A stretch of DNA of 64,000 nt, taken from contig NZ_JBDUUH010000008.1 of assembly GCF_039939195.1 (NCBI RefSeq), positions 62,001-126,000 of the forward strand, written 5' to 3'. Origin of the DNA: Foliimonas ilicis (lineage in GTDB: Bacteria; Pseudomonadota; Alphaproteobacteria; Rhizobiales; Rhizobiaceae). Positions 55,455 through 63,833 of the stretch are shown here, one piece after another (positions within the stretch are counted from its first letter, which is position 1; the number at the start of each line of letters is the position of its first letter). Below the pieces are notes generated by a model. The model was not told the origin of the DNA. It was given only the letters and a program-made list of their open reading frames with translations, and did not search any database. The position numbers and the translations under genes are program-made.

Positions 55455-55862
55455 TTAACCGCCAGCCGGAATCAGCCTGAAATCCGGGAGGTCGCGCAAG
55501 GCCTGTTCCGGGCCTGCCGGCGAGTATACGACGAAAAGCTGCATCGGCCCATCGCCCGTATTCAGGGTCGAGTGGAATCGGCTCTCCGGCACGTAGATTG
55601 TGCAGCCCGGCCCGACTTTTTGCGTTATCGGGTTGCCCGCTTCATCTTCGACCATCTGTTCGCCATTGCCGGAAATGACGAAGATGATCTCTTCGGCGCC
55701 CGGATGGTTGTGGCGCGTATGGCCCTGGCCTTTTTGGAGATAGACCACGCCGCCGCTGAAGCGCGACGCGCCGTTGACATCCGGCCCCACCGTCAATGCC
55801 AGCCTGCCCCAATCGAATGCGAATGTATCGACGTCTTTTGCGTAGAGAAACATGTCGGTCAT
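55455..55862 (-). CDS. small cupin-domain protein
   Basis: 135 residues, single cupin fold: QKGQGHTRHNHPGAEEIIFVISGNGEQ is the first motif with the metal-binding His/Glu set, and VPESRFHSTLNTGDGPMQLFVVY the second. Metal-dependent isomerase, dioxygenase or sugar-binding roles are all possible. Last gene of the leftward UPF0261/PEP-hydrolase unit, 22 bases after its neighbour. Confidence 0.83.
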   Translation of the reverse strand: MTDMFLYAKDVDTFAFDWGRLALTVGPDVNGASRFSGGVVYLQKGQGHTRHNHPGAEEIIFVISGNGEQMVEDEAGNPITQKVGPGCTIYVPESRFHSTLNTGDGPMQLFVVYSPAGPEQALRDLPDFRLIPAGG

Positions 55863-55884
55863 GAAAGCCTCCCGGCCTTTGTTG

Positions 55885-56715
55885 TTAGAAGGAAACGGCC
55901 TTGAATTTCTTCGTCTGTTCGGCGAGCGCGGTTTCCACCGGCAGGCGCTCCATGGAACTCGCGCCGTAAAAACCGTGGCAGTTCGCCGTGCGCTTCAGCA
56001 CATATTCGGCGTCGTCCGGCATGGCGACCGGGCCGCCATGGCAAAGCACGATTACATCGTTGCGCACCGAGCGCGCGGCCTCCGCGATGGCGTCGATTTC
56101 CTTGACGCAATCGTCCAGTGTTTTGGCAGAGGTCGCACCGATCGACCCGCCGGTCGTAACGCCCATATGGGCGACGATGATATCGGCTCCGGCCTTCGTC
56201 ATCGCGCGCGCTTCGTCGGCGTTAAACACGTAAGGCGTCGTTAAAAGATCGAGCTTATGGGCTTCCGCGATCATATCGACTTCGAGCCCAAAACCCATTC
56301 CAGTTTCCTCGAAGCTTTGCCGCATCTGGCCGTCGAAAAGCCCGACGGTCGGAAAGTTCTGCACCCCGGAAAAACCCATCTGTTTGAGCTCGGCGAGCAG
56401 GGAGGGCATGAAGGCGAACGGGTCAGTACCGTTGACACCTGCAAGTACCGGCGTGTGCTTCACCACCGGCAGCACCTCGTAGGCCATTTCCTTGACGATG
56501 TCGTTGGCGTTGCCATAGGCGAGCAGACCGGCGGCAGAACCGCGCCCGGCCATGCGGTAGCGGCCGGAATTGTAGATGATGATGAGATCGATGCCGCCTG
56601 CTTCCTCGCCCTTGGCCGAAAGCCCGGTGCCTGCGCCGCCGCCGATGATAGGCACGCGCTGTTTCACCATGCCCTGAAACTTCTCGATGATCGTCTTGCG
56701 GGGGATAGCGGGCAT
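55885..56715 (-). CDS. phosphoenolpyruvate hydrolase family protein (TIM barrel)
   Basis: 276 residues. The N-terminal RVPIIGGGAGTGLSAKGEEAGGIDLIIIYNSGRYRMAGRGS stretch and PTVGLFDGQMRQSFEETGMGFGLEVDMI are typical of the PEP_hydrolase (PF09370) family. The fold is an IGPS/PEP-mutase-like barrel. The in vivo reaction is unknown. It occurs next to, or fused with, Tm-1-like proteins in many bacteria; here it starts five bases after such a gene, so the two probably work together. Confidence 0.87.
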   Translation of the reverse strand: MPAIPRKTIIEKFQGMVKQRVPIIGGGAGTGLSAKGEEAGGIDLIIIYNSGRYRMAGRGSAAGLLAYGNANDIVKEMAYEVLPVVKHTPVLAGVNGTDPFAFMPSLLAELKQMGFSGVQNFPTVGLFDGQMRQSFEETGMGFGLEVDMIAEAHKLDLLTTPYVFNADEARAMTKAGADIIVAHMGVTTGGSIGATSAKTLDDCVKEIDAIAEAARSVRNDVIVLCHGGPVAMPDDAEYVLKRTANCHGFYGASSMERLPVETALAEQTKKFKAVSF

Positions 56716-56720
56716 TCTTC

Positions 56721-57917
56721 CTATTCCTTTGCGATTGACCGGAATGCGGCTGCGGCCGCATCGGCGAACTCTGGATCGTTGATGTGGAGAGGCAGCCGCT
56801 CGATGCGGCGCTTTGCTGTCTTGTTGAGGCCCGTTTCGATGGCCGAAAACAGCGCGTCATCGGCCTGCGGGTCGAAGAATGTGCCGCCTTCAATGTCGAG
56901 CGCGGAAACGCCTTTTTCCGGGATGAGGAAAATGACCGGCCCCTCGCAGGCGTTCAGCTTACGGGCGATCCATGCACCGATTTCGCTGCACTCGGCTGCG
57001 GTCGTGCGCATCAGTGTCACGTTGGAATTGTGCTTGTAGAACAGGCGGTCCTTGTAGCGTTCCGGTATGGTTTCCGGCGCCCAGAAATTAACCATGTCGA
57101 GTGCACCTACCGAACCGACATAGGGCAGGCGGGTGCGGGCGATGGCATCGAGCCTGTCCTCGCCAGCAGCCAGAACACCGCCAAACAGGAGATCGCAAAT
57201 TTCGGTTGTCGTTATGTCGAGAACGCCGGAAAGCATGTGGCTGTCCACCAGCTTTTCCATCGTCCGCCCGCCGGTGCCGGTCGCGTGAAAGACGAGACAG
57301 TCATAGTCGTCGTGCAGGCGCTCGGTGATCGCGGTGACGCAAGTGGTCGTCACGCCGAACATCGTCAGGCCGATTGCCGGTCGGCTGTCGGCGGGTTGAT
57401 CGGCCGCTTTGCTCATAGCGACGATTGCGAGCGCTGCCTTTTGAAGCACGGCGCGGCTGATCCGGTTCAGTCCGGCAAGATCGGTGATCGACGGCATCAT
57501 GGTGATGTCGGCGGCGCCGACATAGGGCGACACGTCGCCGGACGCGAGCGTCGAAACCATCAGTTTGGGAATGCCCATTGGCAAAGCGCGCATGCCTGCC
57601 GTTGCTATCGCGGTGCCGCCGCCGCCACCTATGCCGACTATCCCGGCAATGTCGTCGCGGCCTGAAGTAAAGTGCTCGAAAGCGAGCCCCATTGCCGAAA
57701 CCGCTGTGCCGCGATCGGTAAGCCCGAGTACGGCGTTGCTGCCTGAAGGGTGGTGACGCGCGACCTCTTCCGGCGAGATTTCGGCCTCCGCCGAATGCGG
57801 TGTGGTGCCGACATCGACGCGAATAGGAAACCCACCCGCAGCCTTGATTGCCCCGGCGAGAAAGTTCAACTCCTCAGCCTTCGTGTCGGCAGTTCCGACC
57901 ACGTAAATCTTGTTCAA
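56721..57917 (-). CDS. Tm-1-like ATP-binding protein (UPF0261)
   Basis: 398 residues: NKIYVVGTADTKAEELNFL at the start, a glycine-rich GIVGIGGGGGTAIATAGMRALPMG nucleotide-binding region near 90-115, and ALDMVNFWAPETIPERY late. The family is named for the plant Tm-1 ATP-binding domain; its bacterial function is unknown. TTG 57917 is used because GGAGG lies five bases upstream and the protein then begins at the conserved strand. Divergent from the TetR-type regulator, which may control it. Confidence 0.85.
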   Translation of the reverse strand: MNKIYVVGTADTKAEELNFLAGAIKAAGGFPIRVDVGTTPHSAEAEISPEEVARHHPSGSNAVLGLTDRGTAVSAMGLAFEHFTSGRDDIAGIVGIGGGGGTAIATAGMRALPMGIPKLMVSTLASGDVSPYVGAADITMMPSITDLAGLNRISRAVLQKAALAIVAMSKAADQPADSRPAIGLTMFGVTTTCVTAITERLHDDYDCLVFHATGTGGRTMEKLVDSHMLSGVLDITTTEICDLLFGGVLAAGEDRLDAIARTRLPYVGSVGALDMVNFWAPETIPERYKDRLFYKHNSNVTLMRTTAAECSEIGAWIARKLNACEGPVIFLIPEKGVSALDIEGGTFFDPQADDALFSAIETGLNKTAKRRIERLPLHINDPEFADAAAAAFRSIAKE

Positions 57918-57978
57918 TTGCTCCTCCCGTTCTCTTCGATTTGCCGCTCCTCCAAGCCATTGCAAATTTTTGAGACGC

Positions 57979-58632
57979 ATGTATCGTATTGGTATGGAAG
58001 TCTCACGTCAACGGACCGAACCCGAAATTGCAGAGCGCGGCCCGCGAGCGCGGACACGCAGGCTTATGCTCGATACGGCGATCCGGCTTATGCAGTCCGG
58101 CGCGACGCCGTCGGTCAGCGAAGTGGCGGAAGCCGCGGAAGTTTCGCGCGCCACCGCCTATCGCTATTTTCCGAGCCAGGCAGCTTTGGTGCAGGCAGTG
58201 GTGGATGAGGCGCTCGGCCCAATCCTCGAATGGCGCTCCGATCTGCCGGATGCGGAAAGCCGCGTCTCCGATCTGATCGCCACATCGCTGCCGCGAATAG
58301 ATGCATTCGAAGCAACGTTTCGGGCAGCCCTCAAGCTTTCATTGGACCAGTGGGCGCGGCGGCAGGCGGGTACGCTCGGCAGCGAGCCGGCGCTGGCGCG
58401 CGGCCATCGCGTTGACCTTCTCAAAAGCGCGATTGAACCGCTGAAAAAGACATTGCCGAAGAAAAAGCGGGATCGGCTCGCACAGTCGCTTTCGCTGATT
58501 TTCGGGGTCGAGGTGCTTGTGGTTCTGAAGGATATTTGGGGGCTGGACGCGGATCAGGCGCAGGAAGTGGCGCTCTGGGCGGCGCAGGCGCTTGTTCGCG
58601 CTTCACTTGTCGAAGGAAATGCGGTTTCATAG
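57979..58632 (+). CDS. TetR-family transcriptional regulator
   Basis: 217 residues. The helix-turn-helix lies in TPSVSEVAEAAEVSRATAYRYFPSQAAL (about 48-75), followed by an all-helical ligand domain. A second in-frame ATG at 57994 would shorten it by five residues; neither start has a clear ribosome site. It is divergent from the UPF0261 gene and 371 bases upstream of the ABC transporter. An ATTGGTAT sequence overlapping its start recurs in the transporter control region, so it may regulate both. Confidence 0.85.
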   Translation: MYRIGMEVSRQRTEPEIAERGPRARTRRLMLDTAIRLMQSGATPSVSEVAEAAEVSRATAYRYFPSQAALVQAVVDEALGPILEWRSDLPDAESRVSDLIATSLPRIDAFEATFRAALKLSLDQWARRQAGTLGSEPALARGHRVDLLKSAIEPLKKTLPKKKRDRLAQSLSLIFGVEVLVVLKDIWGLDADQAQEVALWAAQALVRASLVEGNAVS

Positions 58633-58668
58633 AGGAACCGCGCTATAAGCTTTGCGCGTGTTTGGCTA

Positions 58669-58683
58669 ACTGGTTGGACCAGT
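58669..58683. promoter_or_regulatory. palindromic operator upstream of the sugar ABC transporter
   Basis: ACTGGTTGGACCAGT: perfect six-base arms ACTGGT and ACCAGT around TGG. It matches the site at 53982-53996 at 12 of 15 positions, and every arm base but the last is identical. It lies in the 371-bp gap (58633-59003) that otherwise holds only promoter-like AT-rich sequence and the TGGTAT repeats. Confidence 0.6.
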
Positions 58684-58837
58684 AGGCATTCTTATTCATT
58701 GTGCATTTTTCTGAGCCGATAATCGCTTCACGCGTATATTCGTGCTTAATACGCTTATTAAATCGATTGAATAAAGAAAATCCGCTTTATAATCCATTCG
58801 TCTTGGTTGCAAAAAATGACTTGACCATACTCGTCGT

Positions 58838-58857
58838 TGGTAATACCAGATTGGTAT
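58838..58857. promoter_or_regulatory. overlapping TGGTA palindromes before the ABC transporter
   Basis: TGGTAATACCA (58838-58848) overlaps ATACCAGATTGGTAT (58843-58857); both are perfect palindromes with short centres. ATTGGTAT recurs at the TetR-type gene start (about 57988-57995). A regulator bound here would sit about 150 bases upstream of the binding-protein start. Confidence 0.5.
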
Positions 58858-59003
58858 CGGAGGAGAATTCGGGCGGATTGTCCGCCTGAACAGGCAAGGG
58901 TTGGGAGGCTCGGGGCCTGAAACGTCGCAGCAGTTAAACTACCAGTACCCGGCGCCAAGCCGGTCGAATGAAAAGGTAGAATGCGCGCAAGGGAGGAACT
59001 CAT

Positions 59004-60314
59004 ATGCGCAAGACACTTACCGGTATGCTTGCCGGCATGGCACTGACGCTTGCCTGCGGAACGTCCGCATTCGCGCAGGAACTCACGATTTTCTGGGCTG
59101 AATGGGATCCTGCAAATTATCTCCAGGAACTCGTCAACGAGTATGAAGCCGAAACCGGCGTGAAGGTTACGGTCGAAACGACGCCCTGGGCGGATTTCCA
59201 GACCAAGACCTTCACCGAATTCAACGCCAAGGGCGATGCCTATGACATGGTCGTGGGTGACTCGCAGTGGCTGGGTGCGGCCTCGACCGGCGGCCATTAC
59301 GTTGATCTGACCGACTTCTTCAAAGAGCACAAGCTCGGCGAGATCATGGCTCCGGCAACCGTGAAGGCCTATGCCGAATATCCCGGCAACAGCGGTAAAT
59401 TCTGGGCGATCCCGCTCGAGGGCGACGCTGTTGGCTGGTCATATCGCAAGGACTGGTTCGAAGACCCGAAGGAAATGGAAGCCTTCAAGGCGAAGTATGG
59501 CTACGATCTTGCCGTTCCGAAAACCTGGAAGGAACTGCGCGATATTTCCGAGTTCTTCCATCGTCCTGATGAAAAGCGCTACGGCGTCGCGATCTACACC
59601 GACAATTCCTACGACGCGATGGCCATGGGCTTCGAGAACGCTCTGTTCTCGTATGGTGGCGACCTCGGTAACATGGAAACTTATGAGGTCGAAGGCATCA
59701 TCAACTCCGACAAGGCGGTTGCAGCCCTTGATGCCTACAGAGAGCTCTACAAGTTCACGCCTCCGGGCTGGGCCAAGACCTTCTTCGTCGAGAACAACCA
59801 GGCCATCACCGAAGGTCTGGCCGCAATCAGCATGAACTATTTCGCCTTCTTCCCCTCGCTGCTCAATGAAGCGACCAACCCGCATGCCAAGAATACCGGC
59901 TTCTTCGCCAATCCGGCCGGACCGGATGGCGACCAGTTTGCAGCACTTGGCGGGCAGGGCATTTCGGTCGTCTCCTATTCGCAGAATCAGGAAGAGGCGA
60001 TGAAGTTCCTGGCGTGGTTCATCAAGGACGAAACCCAGAAACGCTGGGCCGAACTTGGCGGCTACACCTGCTCGACGGCAGTCCTCGAATCCGAGGAATT
60101 CCAGAACGCGACGCCTTACAACAAGGCCTTCTACGAGACCATGTTCAAGGTGAAGGATTTCTGGGCGGTTCCCGAATATGCCGAACTGCTGCAGCAGCTT
60201 AACCAGCGCGTCTATCCGGCCGTGGTCGGTGGCGAAGGCTCTTCCAAAGAGACGCTCGACGCACTGGCTGCCGACTGGACCGCGACCTTCAAAAAATATG
60301 GTCGCCTGAAATAG
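59004..60314 (+). CDS. sugar/polyol ABC transporter, extracellular binding protein
   Basis: 436 residues. A signal peptide (KTLTGMLAGMALTLACGTSAFAQ, cleavage near 25) is followed by a family 1 extracellular solute-binding fold (LTIFWAEWDPANYLQELVNEYEAETGVKV, DMVVGDSQWLG, LAAISMNYFAFFPSL). A GGGAGG ribosome site precedes the ATG. It recruits the substrate for the downstream permeases; sugar, polyol or oligosaccharide cannot be told from sequence. A strong hairpin separates it from the permease genes. Confidence 0.88.
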   Translation: MRKTLTGMLAGMALTLACGTSAFAQELTIFWAEWDPANYLQELVNEYEAETGVKVTVETTPWADFQTKTFTEFNAKGDAYDMVVGDSQWLGAASTGGHYVDLTDFFKEHKLGEIMAPATVKAYAEYPGNSGKFWAIPLEGDAVGWSYRKDWFEDPKEMEAFKAKYGYDLAVPKTWKELRDISEFFHRPDEKRYGVAIYTDNSYDAMAMGFENALFSYGGDLGNMETYEVEGIINSDKAVAALDAYRELYKFTPPGWAKTFFVENNQAITEGLAAISMNYFAFFPSLLNEATNPHAKNTGFFANPAGPDGDQFAALGGQGISVVSYSQNQEEAMKFLAWFIKDETQKRWAELGGYTCSTAVLESEEFQNATPYNKAFYETMFKVKDFWAVPEYAELLQQLNQRVYPAVVGGEGSSKETLDALAADWTATFKKYGRLK

Positions 60315-60323
60315 CCAAGCTTT

Positions 60324-60351
60324 TGCGGAAGGGCGTCCGCGCCCTTCCGCA
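60324..60351 (+). terminator. hairpin after the binding-protein gene
   Basis: Twelve-base perfect stem TGCGGAAGGGCG (60324-60335) and CGCCCTTCCGCA (60340-60351), loop TCCG. No U-tract follows. As after rhaS, it probably stabilises or partly terminates the message so that the binding protein is made in excess. Confidence 0.6.
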
Positions 60352-60410
60352 CGCTTTGCAACCAGACCTGAAGCATTCCGAATTCGACAGGCTCCCGGAG
60401 GAGGAGAGTT

Positions 60411-61316
60411 TTGGCAACTGCAGTCATGACCACGCTGGACCCCGCTTCGCGCGCCGCAAGCCGCGGCCTGAGCGACCTGACGATACGCAATCTGTTCATC
60501 GTCCCGACGATCCTGTTCCTGATCATCTTCAACATCTTCCCGTTGATCTATTCGCTCGGCTACTCCTTCACGGATTTCCGCGCATCGACCAACACGCCGG
60601 CGAATTTCGTAGGGCTTCAGAATTATCGCGAGCTGCTCAACGACCCGTTCATCTGGTCGAACTTCGCTATCACCGCGAAATACGTGATCGTTTCCGTCAC
60701 CGGTCAGGTGATCGTCGGCTTCGGAACGGCACTTCTTTTGAACCGGAGCATTCCGTTCAAGGGACTGCTGACCACGCTGCTTCTGCTGCCGATGATGCTT
60801 TCCATGGCCGTCGTCGGGCTGTTCTGGAAACTGCTCTACGATCCGTCATTCGGTATCATCAACTACGCGCTGGGCCTCGGCACATTCGAATGGCTGGCCA
60901 ACCCCGACATGGCGCTCTATGCGGTTGCCATTACCGACATCTGGATGTGGTCGCCCTTCGTCATGCTGCTTTCGCTGGCGGGCCTTTCGGCAGTGCCGAA
61001 GCATCTCTATGAGGCGGCGGCGATAGACCGTGCAGGCAGTCTCTACACCTTCTTCCGCATCACGCTTCCGCTGGTCGCACCGATCCTGATGATCGCGATT
61101 ATTTTCCGTACGATGGAAGCCTTCAAAACGTTCGATCTCGCCTACATCCTGACCAGCCAGCCGACGACCGAAGTCATCTCGATCCGGCTTTACAAAATGG
61201 CGTTTCAGGAATGGCAGACGGGGCGTTCCTGCGCGCTCGCCTACATCGTGCTGATCATGGTTCTGGCGATCACCAACATCTACGTCAAATATCTCAACAA
61301 GGTGAAGGAGCGCTAG
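60411..61316 (+). CDS. ABC transporter permease (MalF-type)
   Basis: 301 residues with six predicted membrane helices and the EAAxxD-type cytoplasmic loop (YEAAAIDRAGSLYTFFRITLPLV). TTG 60411 follows a purine-rich GGAGGAGGAGAG site; ATG 60426 is the alternative but too far from it. One base separates the stop from the next permease gene. Confidence 0.88.
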   Translation: MATAVMTTLDPASRAASRGLSDLTIRNLFIVPTILFLIIFNIFPLIYSLGYSFTDFRASTNTPANFVGLQNYRELLNDPFIWSNFAITAKYVIVSVTGQVIVGFGTALLLNRSIPFKGLLTTLLLLPMMLSMAVVGLFWKLLYDPSFGIINYALGLGTFEWLANPDMALYAVAITDIWMWSPFVMLLSLAGLSAVPKHLYEAAAIDRAGSLYTFFRITLPLVAPILMIAIIFRTMEAFKTFDLAYILTSQPTTEVISIRLYKMAFQEWQTGRSCALAYIVLIMVLAITNIYVKYLNKVKER

Positions 61317-61317
61317 G

Positions 61318-62277
61318 ATGTCCGCCGTCCGCACATCAGGCGAAGTCGCGCTGAACCGCCTTGCAATCGTAGGCGTCTTGATCGTCACGCTGATTTTTCT
61401 GGCGCCGATCTACTGGATTGCATCGACCGCCTTTAAGCCGCGCAATCTGGCGACGACCATTCCGCCGACAGTGGTTTTCGAGCCGGAGATTTCACCCTTC
61501 GTGAAGCTCTTCACCAAGCGCTCGCAGCTACGCAACGCGCCTTCGCCGGAAGAATATGAAGCCGCCCCCTGGTGGGAGCGCATGGTCTTCGATGGCGGTG
61601 AAAAGGTCGTTCGTTCCGGCCGTGGCGAAGTGCAGCTTTCGGGCTATCCGAGCCGGTTCATCAACAGTCTGATCGTCGCAATCACATCCACGATTCTGGC
61701 TGTCAGCATGGGCACACTCACCGCCTACGGCTTCTCGCGGTTCAAGGTGAAAGGGGAGGCGGATCTGCTCTTCTTCATATTATCGACGCGAATGTTGCCG
61801 CCCGTCGTCGTCGCCATTCCCATGTTCCTGATGTACCGGATGGTGGGGCTGAACGACACGCATTGGGGCCTGATAATCCTCTACACTGCCTTCAATCTTT
61901 CCTTCTCCGTATGGCTCATGAAGGGCTTCATCGACGAGATCCCGAAAGAGTATGAGGAGGCCGCACTCGTCGATGGCTATACGCGCATGCAGGCCTTCTT
62001 CAAGGTCGTGCTGCCGGAGGCTGCCACAGGCATCGCCGCGACCGCCGTGTTCTGCTTCATCACCGCATGGAACGAATACGCATTCGCGCTGATCATGACC
62101 AACCGCCGCGCCCAGACCGCGCCGCCATTCATTCCGAGCCAGGTCGGCTCCGGTCTGCCGGATTGGACAGTCATCGCCGCCGGTACGTTCCTGTTCCTCC
62201 TGCCGGTCGCGATCTTCACCTTCTTCCTGCGCAATCACCTGCTGCGCGGCATGTCGTTCGGGGCGATACGCAAATGA
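61318..62277 (+). CDS. ABC transporter permease (MalG-type)
   Basis: 319 residues, six helices, and the coupling loop EYEEAALVDGYTRMQAFFKVVLPEA. A charged periplasmic insert of about 75 residues lies between helices 1 and 2 (KRSQLRNAPSPEEYEAAPWWERMVF...), longer than in the simplest MalG proteins. Overlaps the next small gene by four bases. Confidence 0.88.
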   Translation: MSAVRTSGEVALNRLAIVGVLIVTLIFLAPIYWIASTAFKPRNLATTIPPTVVFEPEISPFVKLFTKRSQLRNAPSPEEYEAAPWWERMVFDGGEKVVRSGRGEVQLSGYPSRFINSLIVAITSTILAVSMGTLTAYGFSRFKVKGEADLLFFILSTRMLPPVVVAIPMFLMYRMVGLNDTHWGLIILYTAFNLSFSVWLMKGFIDEIPKEYEEAALVDGYTRMQAFFKVVLPEAATGIAATAVFCFITAWNEYAFALIMTNRRAQTAPPFIPSQVGSGLPDWTVIAAGTFLFLLPVAIFTFFLRNHLLRGMSFGAIRK

Positions 62278-62495
62278 CCTTCCGCCAGTTGAACCGCCGC
62301 TATCTCGAACCCGGCTCCCAGATATTGATGATCTTCGGCATCATCGCACTCTGTCAGCCGTGGAATCTCTTCCTGCATCGCTATGGACTGACCATGACTT
62401 TGATAGGCCTCATCGCCTTCATGATAACGGGCAAGATCGGGCCGGAGCCTAGTCCGCAGCAGGTCGATGCGCATGAGCGGGAGTCCGAAGCGTGA
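62274..62495 (+). CDS. small membrane protein of the ABC transporter operon
   Basis: 73 residues with two hydrophobic helices (SQILMIFGIIALCQPWNLFL and YGLTMTLIGLIAFMITG) and a charged C-terminus. Its ATG overlaps the permease stop and its own stop overlaps the ATPase start, so it is made with the transporter. A small membrane protein is known in rhizobial glycerol-type transporters (DUF2160), but I cannot say it is the same family. Possibly an assembly or gating subunit. Confidence 0.75.
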   Translation: MTFRQLNRRYLEPGSQILMIFGIIALCQPWNLFLHRYGLTMTLIGLIAFMITGKIGPEPSPQQVDAHERESEA

Positions 62496-63595
62496 CGCAG
62501 ATTGAACTCCGTGGCGTCGAGAAATTCTTTGGCGCGGTACAGGTCATCAAGAACCTCAATCTGGTCATCGACCACAATGAGTTCGTCGTGCTCCTCGGCC
62601 AATCCGGCTGCGGGAAAACGACGACATTGCGCGCCATTGCCGGGCTGGAAACCATCGACCACGGCGACATTCTGATCGACGGCAAAGCGGTGCAGAATAT
62701 GAAGGCGTCAGACCGCGACATCGCCTTCGTGTTCCAGTCCTTTGCGCTTTATCCGCATATGAATGCCTACGAAAATATCGCCTTCCCGTTGCGCGCGACA
62801 CGCAAGAGCAAGTCGGAAATCGACAGCGAAGTCCGCAGTGTCGCCAAGACGTTGCAGATCACTCATCTCTTGCAGCGCAAACCGTCCGCGCTTTCCGGCG
62901 GCGATATGCAGCGCGTCGCGATCGGCCGCGCGCTGGTGCGCCGTCCCAAGGCGCTGTTGATGGATGAGCCGATCGGCGCGCTCGACGCCAAGCTGCGTGA
63001 AGAGATGCGCGCCGAGATCAAGAGGCTGCACATCCAGCAGGGATCGACGACGATCTATGTCACGCATGATCAGGTCGAAGCCATGTCGCTCGCCGACCGC
63101 ATCGTCATCATGCATGAAGGCGTGCTTCAGCAGGTCGGCACGCCCTCCGAGGTATATGCTTCGCCTGCCAATCTGTTCGTCGCACAATTCGTCGGCAGCC
63201 CGGTCATGAACATCGCTGCAGCCAGTGTTTCGGAGCAGGGCGCACAGGCGCGTGTTACGGTCGATGGCGCTACGGATGGCTTCAAATTCCCGCGCGAGCT
63301 TCTGGGAAAGCTGAACGGAAACGCGGGCAAACAGCTATCGCTGGGCATTCGCCCCGAAGGCGTGCTCGTCGCGCATGAAGCATCGGATGGATATCTGCCG
63401 GTCGAGGCTCACATCATCGAGCCACTCGGTTCGCATGATATCGTGGATTTGAAGGTCGGTACGCAAATGCTGCGCGCCCGCACCAAGGCGGGATATGTGG
63501 CAAATGCGGGCGACCGCGTCTGGGCACGCATCGACCCGGCGCAGGCGCATTTTTTCGACACGCAGAGCGGCAATTCTTTGGGGGTGAGGCTGTGA
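62492..63595 (+). CDS. ABC transporter ATPase, first of two
   Basis: 367 residues: Walker A GQSGCGKTT (36-44), Walker B ALLMDEP, and a C-terminal TOBE-type regulatory domain (LGIRPEGVLVAHEASDGYLPVEAHIIEPLGSHDIV). The signature reads LSGGDMQRVAIGRAL, with Asp where LSGGQ has Gln, and the D-loop is DEPIGALD. GTG start at 62492 overlaps the small membrane protein stop (GTGA). A repeat element separates it from the second ATPase gene. Confidence 0.9.
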   Translation: MTQIELRGVEKFFGAVQVIKNLNLVIDHNEFVVLLGQSGCGKTTTLRAIAGLETIDHGDILIDGKAVQNMKASDRDIAFVFQSFALYPHMNAYENIAFPLRATRKSKSEIDSEVRSVAKTLQITHLLQRKPSALSGGDMQRVAIGRALVRRPKALLMDEPIGALDAKLREEMRAEIKRLHIQQGSTTIYVTHDQVEAMSLADRIVIMHEGVLQQVGTPSEVYASPANLFVAQFVGSPVMNIAAASVSEQGAQARVTVDGATDGFKFPRELLGKLNGNAGKQLSLGIRPEGVLVAHEASDGYLPVEAHIIEPLGSHDIVDLKVGTQMLRARTKAGYVANAGDRVWARIDPAQAHFFDTQSGNSLGVRL

Positions 63596-63619
63596 TGGTG
63601 GGACCCGAAAACGTCGGAA

Positions 63620-63781
63620 CTCTACGTTGTCCTCCTCTGTCCTGCCGGACATCTCCCCCACAAGGAGGGAGATTGGCAGTTTCATTCGTATCGCCTTCGC
63701 GGTTAGCGAAATCGCGGACATCATCTGATCTCCCCACCTGTGGGGGAGATGTCCGGCAGGACAGAGGGGGGCAACGTAGAG
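63620..63781. repeat. MITE-like palindromic repeat, family B, copy 2
   Basis: Ends CTCTACGTTG and CAACGTAGAG are exact inverted copies, with inner TCCTGCCGGACATCTCCCCCACA palindromes and a 60-base middle. The outer ends and inner arms match copy 1 at 6689-6816. It sits inside a transporter operon, between two ATPase genes, so it is transcribed in the mRNA and can form a long hairpin. Confidence 0.82.
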
Positions 63782-63833
63782 CGTTAAGTTGGGCCAAGTT
63801 TCCTCAAAACGCTCAGTCGATGGAGGCGCGCTG

